Shown here: positions 15,922-23,884 of the stretch, piece by piece
Layout of the letters: the number at the start of each line of letters is the position of its first letter
How positions within the stretch are numbered: the stretch's first letter is position 1
Assembly (NCBI GenBank): GCA_963831645.1
Contig: CAWHQZ010000013.1
Coordinates: 124,001-188,000, forward strand
Length of the DNA stretch: 64,000 nucleotides
DNA from: CAWHQZ01 sp963831645
Lineage (GTDB): Bacteria; Pseudomonadota; Alphaproteobacteria; Rhizobiales; Aestuariivirgaceae
Reading direction: 5' to 3'
Position numbers and translations under genes: made by a program
The notes under the pieces: model-generated
Seen by the model: only the letters and a program-made list of their open reading frames with translations
Databases searched by the model: none
Told to the model about the DNA's origin: nothing

Positions 15922-18607
15922 TGTGGCGACCGGGACGAATCAAATCGGTTCGGCCGCCGAAGGCCGAGAGGCAGGCGCCTTCCGGCTCCCGGCGCGACCG
16001 TCTCGCGGTGCTGTTGGCGCTCGTAACCGTCGTCTGCTTGGGCTCGGCCTTGTTTCTCTCCAAGGGCACGCAGTTACTGATGCCGGGGCCGCTGGTGAGC
16101 GGTCACGGCGGGATCGAAAATTGCAGCGCCTGCCACACCAAGAGCGGCAGCAGTAAATTGAGCTGGATTCACGGCCTCGTCGCCGCCGATCCGCTCGCCG
16201 ACAGCAAGGCCTGCCTTACCTGCCACAAAATGCCGGACACGGCCTTCAACGCGCACAGCGCTTCGACCGAAGTGTTGAAGCAAAGCACTGAGCGGCTGAC
16301 GAAAATCGCTGCGGGGTCGCCTGCGCCGCAATCGGCTCGCGCGCAGAGCATCGCGTTCCCGATGCAAGAGGTGGTCGCAGGCGGTCTCTATTGCGCAACC
16401 TGCCACCAGGAGCATCAGGGCATAAGTTTCAATCTGAACAGAATATCCAACGAGCAATGCCGCTCTTGCCACGTGGTGAAGTTCGACAGCTTCGACGGCC
16501 ATCACCCGAAATTCGAGAACTATCCGTTCGAGCGGCGTACACGAATCATCTACGACCATGCTGGCCATTTTGGCAAGCACTTCCCGGAAGTGGCGAAGAA
16601 GGATCCGGCAAGGCGCATTCCCGCTACCTGCTCGACCTGTCACGACAGCCGTGACGACAAGCGAGTCATGGCCGTGGCGCCGTTCGAGCGAACCTGCACC
16701 GCCTGCCATCTCGACCAGATCATCGGCAAAGAGCGGGTCAGCGGCCCGAAAGGCATTGCCTTCCTGACCCTGCCCGGCCTCGACCTGCAAACGCTGAAGA
16801 AGAAGAACGCCCCGATCGGTGAATGGCCGGACGCGTCCGAAGCCGCGCTCACACCATTCATGAAGGTGATGATCAGCAAGAATGAGCGGGGCCGGGCTCT
16901 GGTCAAGGCCGTGGACAGTCTGGACCTCCAGGATCTGACCGAAGCAAGCGACGACCAGATCAAGGTGGTGACGAATCTGGTGTGGGAGATCAAGGGGCTG
17001 TTCTATGCGCTGATTAAGGGAAAAGCCTCGGACGTGCTGGGCGATCTCAATATCGGCGGCGCGGCGAACGTGAGTGCGAATCTCGTTGCCTATCTGACTG
17101 CGAGCATCCCGCGCGATGTGGTCATCAGTGCGCAACAGCAGTGGCTACCCAATCTCCCCGCGGAAACGGCCAATCGTCCGGACACGAGTGATCAGGAACA
17201 AAGTGGCCGGAGCGCGGTGAAAACGGAAACGAGGTTGACCGGATCGGTGTCTCCCGAGGAGCTCTCTGGTTCGGATGCGGGTCAGGCAACCACGAGGCTG
17301 AGCCCACAAGGCGCAGAGAGCGAAGCGGTCGGAGAAACCGATACCGCGGAGGCGAAGCCCGATGGCGGCGAGGACACACTCTGCACCGACGAACAGCCTC
17401 GCGCGATCAAAGCTGGTAGCAAGGACGCCGAGAAAGGAGCCCGGCCTGAAGGAGCGGCCGGAGAAACCGATACCGCGGAGGCCGAGCCCGATGGCGGCGA
17501 GGAAGCGCTCTCCGCCGACGAACACGGCGGGGCGGCGGTCAGGGGGCGCCTGCCCTTGCCGACCGGCACGCCTCGCGCGATCAAAGCTCGTAGCAAGGAC
17601 GCCGAGAAAATAGCGCAGGCTGAAGGAGCGGCCGGAGAAACCGATACCGCGGAGGCCGAAGCCCGATGGCGGCAAGGAAAGGCTCTGCGCCGACGAACAG
17701 CCTCGCGCAATCAATGCCAGGGCCAAGGACGCCGAGAAGGGAGCCCAGGCTGAAGGAGCGGCCGGAGAAACCGACACCGCGGAGGCCAAGCCCGATGGCG
17801 GCGAGGAAACGCTCTCCGCCGACGAACAGCCTCACGACAAAGCGACGGACCAATTCGACGATCTGCTCTTCCCCACGGAGGAAGAGCTTCGCGCGATCAA
17901 AACAGGCATCAAGGACGCCGAGAAAGCAGGCCAGCCTGAAGAAGCGGCCGGAAAAGGATATCTCGCCAGCCGGCGCCCCGCCGAACTCGGATACCGCGGC
18001 GGCTGACCCTCAAACCCGGGCTGCGCCCGTGATCAGCATCGAAAGCGACGTGGATCCGGAGAGCTGGGCTGAATATGGCGGCTGGTACCGGCAGGATTAC
18101 GCGATTTTCTACCGTCCCACAGGCCATAAGGACAATTTCATCTACTCTTGGCTCTTTCTGACCGGTCCCCAAGCGCCGAAAGGTGATACGAGCCCGGCGG
18201 CGGCGGTCTTCGATTTTCTCACTAGCAAGGACGCTCAGGGGTCATGCACAAAATGCCACAGCGTTGACGATATCCAGGGCAAAGGGCGAGTAGTCAATTT
18301 CTCCCCGGCTTCGGTCGAGAGCAAACAGGGACGCTTCACGAATTTCATCCATGAGCCGCATTTCGGCATCCTGGACAATCGCGGCTGTCTGACCTGCCAT
18401 AACCTTGAAAAAGGCCGCCCGTATCTAAAGAGCTACGAGCAGGGCAATCCACAAAATTTCGTGTCCAATTTCGGTGCGGTGAAAAAGGATCTCTGCCAGA
18501 CATGTCACGCCGGCGGCATGGTGCGTCAAGACTGTTTACTATGCCACAAATATCACGTGAATGGCGCGACCACGCCAATCATGAACACGAGAATCCCAGC
18601 TCAATAG
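15918..18607 (+). CDS. decaheme c-type cytochrome with repeat linker (two frameshifts)
   Basis: Read as one protein of about 895 residues: membrane anchor or uncleaved signal (about 28-48), six heme sites (CSACH, CLTCH, CATCH, CRSCH, CSTCH, CTACH), a long acidic Ala/Glu/Asp linker of 43-residue repeats, then four more heme sites (CTKCH, CLTCH, CQTCH, CLLCH). Two one-base insertions break the frame, near 17662 (130-bp repeat where neighbours are 129 bp) and near 17950 in an AAAA run. Removing both restores one frame ending at 18607. The heme modules on both sides look intact, so sequencing error is likely. Last gene of the rightward arm; probably a periplasm-spanning electron carrier. Confidence 0.8.
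17325..17960 (+). repeat. 129-bp tandem repeats in the decaheme cytochrome linker
   Basis: Units beginning GCGGYCGGAGAAACCGA start at about 17325, 17454, 17628 and 17758, with a degenerate fifth at 17944. The basic period is 129 bp (43 codons); the third interval carries an extra 45 bp and the fourth is 130 bp because of a one-base insertion that shifts the frame. The encoded repeat is acidic and Ala/Gly-rich (AAGETDTAEAEPDGGE), so it should be a flexible spacer. Confidence 0.85.
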
Positions 18608-18758
18608 CGTTTGATGCCATCGCAATAAAACAGGCGAATGGGCGACGGGCCCCGTCCGACCATAGACGGATTGCCACACCTTCGGAATGAACCCCTGCTT
18701 AAGGGTGTATGTGACTGTGGATTGACGTATACTCGGTGAGCGGCGGGAAGGTTCTTCT

Positions 18759-19833
18759 GTGACAACTGCCTACATCAATCGGATCGCGACTGCCGTTCCG
18801 CCTCACGACGTGCATGCGGCGTTCCTGCAGTTTGCGAAGTCGCTATTGCCGAAACCGTCGCGCTCGGCGCTCTTCGAGCGCATGGCCAAAAAGTCGGAAA
18901 TCGATCATCGCTACTCGTTTCTCTCCCCTGTCGCCGATATCAATGGTTCGGCAATAGACCAAGAGAACTTCTACGTGCGGGGCCGCTTCCCGACCACCGG
19001 CGCCCGAATGCGGTATTTCGAGTCACACGCCCCGGAACTGGCCGAGGCAGCAGTCGATCGCCTTCAACTCGGAGGCGACCGGGAACTAATCAGTCACGTT
19101 TTGATCACCTGCTGCACGGGCCTGTCGGCGCCGGGACTCGACCTCGAGCTTGTCGAGCGCTGTCGTCTTCATCGAACCGTGGAAAGGACGCATGATCGGT
19201 TTCATGGGCTGCTATGCGGCGATCAACGCGCTCAAAATGGCCCGGCACATCGTTCGGTCCGAGCCTGGCGCACGCGTTCTGGTAGTCAATCTCGAGCTGT
19301 GCACGCTGCATCTTCAGGAAACGGAAGATTTCGAGAAGATGCTCTCGTTTCTCCTATGGGGAGACGGCTGCGCGGCATGTCTGGTATCCGCCGACAGGCG
19401 CGGCCTCGAGCTCGAGGACTTCTGCGCGCTCATCGTGCCCGACAGCCATGATCTGATCACCTGGCAAGTGAGCGATTCGGGATTTGACATGGTGCTTTCG
19501 GGCCAGGTGCCCGGCGACCATACAGGAAGCGCTGCAAGGCAGCCTTGGAGAAATACTGCATGGCAAGCCTGCCGCGGCGATCGATCTGTGGGCGGTGCAT
19601 CCGGGCGGCCGCACAGTTCTCGACGCCGTCGAGCGCGCGTTGGGACTCACGCCACCGGCCCTTGCGGCATCGCGGGAGATCCTCGACGCTTCGGCAATAT
19701 GTCTTCGGCAACTGTGATGTTCGTCCTCGAAGCTCTTCTGCGATCGGCGGCACGCGGTGCATCGGGTTGCGCGATGTCGTTTGGCCCCGGGCTGGTTGCA
19801 GAAACCATGCGTTTCCGCGCCGCGGGGATTTAG
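18759..19833 (+). pseudogene. type III polyketide synthase (three frameshifts)
   Basis: A chalcone synthase-fold enzyme of about 357 residues when three indels are repaired: an extra base near 19192, an extra base near 19517 and a missing base near 19676. The whole catalytic triad survives across frames: Cys in MIGFMGCYAA, His in LWAVHPGGRT, Asn in FGNMSSATVM. Starts at GTG 18759 behind a GGAAGG Shine-Dalgarno. Followed at once by a methyltransferase and an FAD oxidoreductase, the usual alphaproteobacterial alkylresorcinol/alkylpyrone (phenolic lipid) set. Whether truly broken or mis-sequenced cannot be told from sequence alone; three indels in 1.1 kb favour caution. Confidence 0.85.
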
Positions 19834-19863
19834 GATTCGCATCTCTTGACGGCGAGGCATTCT

Positions 19864-20565
19864 ATGAGCCTGGCGCGCCGCGTCGAACCGGAATGGCTCG
19901 ACGATCTGCAGAGCGACGATCCGGGCGCTCTGCAGTCCCGCCGCGACCTTCGGCGCCTGAATTCTCTGATGTTCCACACCACCATCGTGGCGCGGATTCT
20001 AAGCACGCAACCTGGATTCGGAAGGACCCGTTCGATCCTGGACATCGGAGGAGGAGACGGCATGTTCATGCTGGCCATCGCGCGAAGGCTCGCACGGAGC
20101 TCCCCTGGCGTCCTCCTGACGCTGGTGGACCGTCACGGCGCTGTCAGCGATGAAACCTGCCGAAATTTCGATGCCCTTGGCTGGAAAATTGCGCCGACCA
20201 AGGCCGACGCTTTCGAGTTCCTCGATCAGGCCAACCCGGCGAGCGCCGATATGGTGATTGCGAATCTTTTTCTGCATCATTTTCGCGAGACGGAACTTGG
20301 CCGCCTGTTTGGTAGCGCAGCGCGCGTGGCTCCACTCTTCGTTGCCTGCGAGCCGCGTCGAACCTGGATTCCAATGCTCGCCAGCCGGCTCCTGTGGGCG
20401 ATCGGGTGCAACCCGGTAACGCGCCATGATGCCCCGGTCAGCGTCCGGGCGGGATTTCGGGGCAGGGAATTGTCGATGCTTTGGCCGCCAGGCGGACGCT
20501 GGCAATTAAATGAAGGCCGGGTGGGCCCGTTCAGTCACAGCTTTGTGGCTCGCCATGTTCCATAG
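19864..20565 (+). CDS. class I SAM-dependent methyltransferase
   Basis: 233 residues. The SAM-binding motif I is ILDIGGGDGMFML, followed by an acidic residue ending the second strand (LVDRHG) and the motif IV region MVIANLFLHHF. Start ATG 19864 has GAGG nine bases upstream; it begins 30 bases after the polyketide synthase end, and its stop is overlapped by the FAD gene. It likely O- or C-methylates the polyketide product, as in bacterial phenolic-lipid clusters. Substrate is inferred from context only. Confidence 0.85.
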   Translation: MSLARRVEPEWLDDLQSDDPGALQSRRDLRRLNSLMFHTTIVARILSTQPGFGRTRSILDIGGGDGMFMLAIARRLARSSPGVLLTLVDRHGAVSDETCRNFDALGWKIAPTKADAFEFLDQANPASADMVIANLFLHHFRETELGRLFGSAARVAPLFVACEPRRTWIPMLASRLLWAIGCNPVTRHDAPVSVRAGFRGRELSMLWPPGGRWQLNEGRVGPFSHSFVARHVP

Positions 20566-21763
20566 CCCGGCAAACAGCTCCTATGATGCCGTCGTCGTCG
20601 GTGGGGGCCCAGCTGGTGCGACTGCAGCACTTCTGCTCAGCCGGGCCGGCTGGCGCGTGGCCATCGTCGAAAGGAGTTCCTTCCCGCGGCGCAAGGTCTG
20701 CGGCGAGTTCATTTCCGCGACCTCTCTGCCGCTGCTGTTCGAACTTGGCGTCGACCGGGCGTTTCTGGACTCCGCCGGTCCGCCGGTTCATCGCATCGGT
20801 CTCTACGCCGGTGATACGGTCCTCGACGCTGCCATGCCCCGATCCTCGGGTCCCGCGGAAGGCTGGGGCAGGGCGCTCGGCCGCGAGCATTTGGATTTCC
20901 TGCTGTTCGATGGCGCGCGCCGGGCCGGCGCGCATGCCTGGCAACCGTGGCGGGCAGCTTCGGTGACCAGGAGCGGTAGCCGCTGGGTCTGCGGGATCGA
21001 ACGGGAAGGCGCAAGGCGAGAGTTGACCACCCCGGTCATGGTTGCCGCCGCAGGCTCGTGGGAAAAGGGACCCTTCGCCCTTCGGGGCAAGGGAAGCCAT
21101 CACGCTTCCGATCTGCTCGCCTTCAAGGCGCACTTTCGCGATTTCGACCTCGCTGACGATCTGATGCCGCTGCTTGCTTTCCCGGGCGGCTATGGCGGTC
21201 TGGTCAACACCGACGATGGGCGGGTGAGCCTTTCGTGCTGCATCCGGCGCGATGTGTTGCGCCAGTGCCGCGCGGTTGGGAACGCTCGGGCCGGCGAAGC
21301 GGTCATTCGGCATATCCGGCGCTCCTGCGAAGGGGTCGGCCGGGCAATCGGCCGCGCCAGGCTCGAAGGCGCCTGGCTTGCGGCGGGACCGATCCGGCCG
21401 GGAGTGAGGAGCCCGTATCTTCACGGAGTTTTCATGTCGGGGAACATCGCCGGCGAGGCCCATCCCATAGTTGCCGAAGGCATCAGCATGGCCATGCAAT
21501 CGTCATGGTTATTGGGCCATCGCCTCATTGCCGAAGGGGACGCTCTCGTGGTCGGGCGCGATCAGGCTGCGACAGGCAGAGCATATGAAGCGGATTGGCA
21601 TGCGGCATTTGCGCTGCGCATTCACGCCGCGGCCCTGTTCGCCTATTTGGCGATCAGCCCGCGCGCCGCGGCCCTGTGCCGACCTCTGTTGCAAAGCGCC
21701 CCGCAGCTTCTGACGTTGGGGGCGAAGTTCAGCGGCAAGACCAGGTATCTCACCGCTCAATAG
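20555..21763 (+). CDS. FAD-dependent oxidoreductase of the polyketide cluster
   Basis: 402 residues, geranylgeranyl reductase/UbiH-like flavoprotein. N-terminal Rossmann motif DAVVVGGGPAGATAA with the acidic strand-2 end (VAIVERS), the RKVCGEFIS region, and the C-terminal FAD motif (SGNIAGEAHPIVAEG, a GD-type variant with Glu). Start ATG 20555 overlaps the methyltransferase stop. Probably hydroxylates or oxidises the polyketide-derived ring. It overlaps the convergent radical SAM gene by seven bases. Confidence 0.87.
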   Translation: MFHSPANSSYDAVVVGGGPAGATAALLLSRAGWRVAIVERSSFPRRKVCGEFISATSLPLLFELGVDRAFLDSAGPPVHRIGLYAGDTVLDAAMPRSSGPAEGWGRALGREHLDFLLFDGARRAGAHAWQPWRAASVTRSGSRWVCGIEREGARRELTTPVMVAAAGSWEKGPFALRGKGSHHASDLLAFKAHFRDFDLADDLMPLLAFPGGYGGLVNTDDGRVSLSCCIRRDVLRQCRAVGNARAGEAVIRHIRRSCEGVGRAIGRARLEGAWLAAGPIRPGVRSPYLHGVFMSGNIAGEAHPIVAEGISMAMQSSWLLGHRLIAEGDALVVGRDQAATGRAYEADWHAAFALRIHAAALFAYLAISPRAAALCRPLLQSAPQLLTLGAKFSGKTRYLTAQ

Positions 21764-23319
21764 GTGTTGATGAGCGGGCGGGTGCGGTTGGTCAGTTGCT
21801 CGACGAACTTTTGCATATGCCAGTGGATGGCGCACTTGAGGGCGTAGATGCGCAAGACCTGCGGCTCGGGGCGGGCCCGCAGGAACGCCCAGAACCGTTG
21901 CCAGTACACGCGCCGTAGACGGCGTTCCGGAACGCGCGCCAGGAGCCGGGCGATGAGCACGAAGGTCTCGAGCAGGCACCGCGCGTTGCGTTTCCACCGC
22001 GGCCAGCGGCGAGCCCTGACATGATCCTGCCAGGCGCGGTCGATGGTGATGCGCGCAGAGCAATAGAGATCATCCAGGCGGTCGAAATAGGCCCCGGATT
22101 CGTAGAGCTCGGCCATGAGGCGGATATAGCCGTCGCTCAATTCATCGCGAGTCATGTTGAGGGGGAGCACATTGGTGCCGTGCGCCGGGCTCTCCGACTC
22201 GTCCAGCCGGCCCGCCGTCTTCATCCGGTCGTAGAGCGGCGTCCTGGGGATTGCGGAGAGCATGCCGACCATCGCGGTGGATACCCGGGCATCGGTGATG
22301 AAGCGGCGCTGCGCGGCGAACACCGTGGCATCGTCGTTGTCGAAACCGACGATCATGCCGGCCCACACTTCCATGCCTCGTTCCTGAATGCGGCGGACTT
22401 TCTCGATCATGGTGCCGCCGCGCCTGAGGTTCTGCAGTTTCTTCGTCTCTTTCAGCGACTCTTCGTTGGTGCTTTCAATACCGACGAAAAGCGCCGAGAT
22501 GTTGGCCTCGACCATCAGCTGCATCAGCTCTTCGTCGTCGGCCAGGTCGAGCGAGGCCTCGGTGGCGAACATGAGCGGATAGTCGTTGGCCCTTTGCCAT
22601 TCGATGACATGGCGCAGGACCTCCTTGATTGCCTTCCTGTTGCCGATCAGATTGTCGTCGACGATGAATACGTTCGACAGATTGCGGGCGCGCAGGGCTT
22701 CGAGCTCGGCGATGACCTGGCGGCCGGTCTTGAGGCGCGGGCGCCGCCCGAAGATCACGATGATGTCGCAGAATTCGCAGGTGAACGGGCAGCCGCGCGA
22801 GAACTGCACCGAGCCGAAGGCGTACCGCTCCGTCTTGAGCAGGTCGAGGCGCGGCGCAGGGACCTTGGCCATGTCCGTCTTCTCCGCCTGTTCGTAGCGG
22901 CGCACATGCCGGCCACTCTCCCAGTCGCTCAGGAATTGCGGCCAGGTTTCCTCTGCCTCGCCGATGAACACCACATCGGCAAGGTTGTCGAACCAGGCCT
23001 CGTTCACCGACACCCAGGGTCCGCCGGCGACCGTGAAAACCTTCCGGCGTCTGAGCTCGCCGAGGATGTCGCGGATGCGCTGGCGCTGCACGATCATGCC
23101 GGTGACGCCCACGATGTCGGCCCGCGCGCACATTTCGAAGTCGATCGCTTCGACATTCTCGTCGATGATGGTGATGCTGTGGCGTTCAGGCGTGAGCGCG
23201 GCAATTAGCGGCAGCGCCGCCACCGGCATGTTCGCGCGCTTGCCCATGAGCGGCAGGGCGTGCTCCAGTCCCCAAAAGGAGATCTCGAACTTCGGATTGA
23301 TGAGGACGATGCTGGCCAC
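21757..23319 (-). CDS. B12-binding domain radical SAM protein (DUF4070-type)
   Basis: About 520 residues: an N-terminal cobalamin-binding Rossmann domain (INPKFEISFWGLEHALP, VGVTGM, GGPWVSV), the radical SAM cluster motif CPFTCEFC (CxxxCxxC), then a C-terminal DUF4070-like region. Relatives include the hopanoid C-3 methylase HpnR group; the true substrate is unknown. Start: GTG 23319 is preceded by GGAG at good spacing and begins exactly where family similarity starts; the longer reading to 23523 adds low-complexity sequence. Convergent with, and overlapping, the polyketide operon. Confidence 0.85.
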   Translation of the reverse strand: MASIVLINPKFEISFWGLEHALPLMGKRANMPVAALPLIAALTPERHSITIIDENVEAIDFEMCARADIVGVTGMIVQRQRIRDILGELRRRKVFTVAGGPWVSVNEAWFDNLADVVFIGEAEETWPQFLSDWESGRHVRRYEQAEKTDMAKVPAPRLDLLKTERYAFGSVQFSRGCPFTCEFCDIIVIFGRRPRLKTGRQVIAELEALRARNLSNVFIVDDNLIGNRKAIKEVLRHVIEWQRANDYPLMFATEASLDLADDEELMQLMVEANISALFVGIESTNEESLKETKKLQNLRRGGTMIEKVRRIQERGMEVWAGMIVGFDNDDATVFAAQRRFITDARVSTAMVGMLSAIPRTPLYDRMKTAGRLDESESPAHGTNVLPLNMTRDELSDGYIRLMAELYESGAYFDRLDDLYCSARITIDRAWQDHVRARRWPRWKRNARCLLETFVLIARLLARVPERRLRRVYWQRFWAFLRARPEPQVLRIYALKCAIHWHMQKFVEQLTNRTRPLINTY

Positions 23320-23884
23320 GAGTTCTCCAGATCCTTCCGTCCCGCTTTTCAATACCACGGATGCGACGTCTTGTGGACGATCGCATTCCACTTCGCCGCA
23401 AAATGCCATACTGGCAATCACACTGGGTGCGGCGGCGCCATTGGCGACGGCTACCCAGGACTGGCCTTTCAGACCAGGCGGCGGCGACATCGGAGGGCTG
23501 CGAAGGCGGCCAGGGGCCGCCAAGCGACCGCTGGGTCCTAAGCCGTGGCGGGCAATCTTCCTGCAATTCTCGATCCTGATGATCGTGCTTTATGCTTGGT
23601 AACATCGTCCAGGTCGCATTTTGGGCGCTGCGCTACATTGCGCTCGGTGCTTTTGAAGACTTTGAAACTGCGGCGTATTTCGGGCGTGACGTTCACGTCG
23701 CGTGGTTAGGGCGACGTGGCGCTCAACGGCCGCATTCGACTGCTTGCGCCGCTGCAGCCCGCCCGGGAAATACGCGGTAAGGTTAACGGGCACCGTTCCT
23801 CCCTTGCGCTCGATCCAGTCTTGAACCGCCGGCGGATATCCGTTCATCATGCAGGTCGTGCCGCAATCCGATTCGGGAAGGTCA
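23320..23884. other. intergenic region with gene debris
   Basis: Between the radical SAM start and the transglycosylase start. Besides the channel remnant (listed separately) no intact gene is seen. Readings on the minus strand that continue from the transglycosylase repeats are shadows. Confidence 0.5.
23551..23775 (+). pseudogene. two-helix potassium channel remnant
   Basis: Readable in pieces over three frames: FLQFSILMIVLYAW, then IVQVAFWALRYIALGAF and EDFETAAYF, then SGVTFTSRG-stop-GDVALNG, ending RIRLLAPLQP. This parallels the intact channel at 53177-53611 (YFSTVTFSTLGFGDVLP). The selectivity filter codon is a TAG where Tyr or Phe is expected, and at least two indels are present. Sequence after LQPA is unrelated, so the 3' helix is lost. 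Confidence 0.6.

Noticed and set aside
17145..17789. Minus-strand frame opposite the decaheme linker repeats
   Set aside because: Arises from the GC-rich repeat; no start signal or domain.
17940..17960. Programmed frameshift at the AAAA run in the decaheme gene
   Set aside because: No slippery heptamer with stimulator is evident, and a second unrelated slip occurs 290 bases earlier, so error or mutation is simpler.
22021..23208. Plus-strand frame of about 395 codons opposite the radical SAM gene
   Set aside because: No family signal; the minus strand has the cobalamin and CxxxCxxC motifs.
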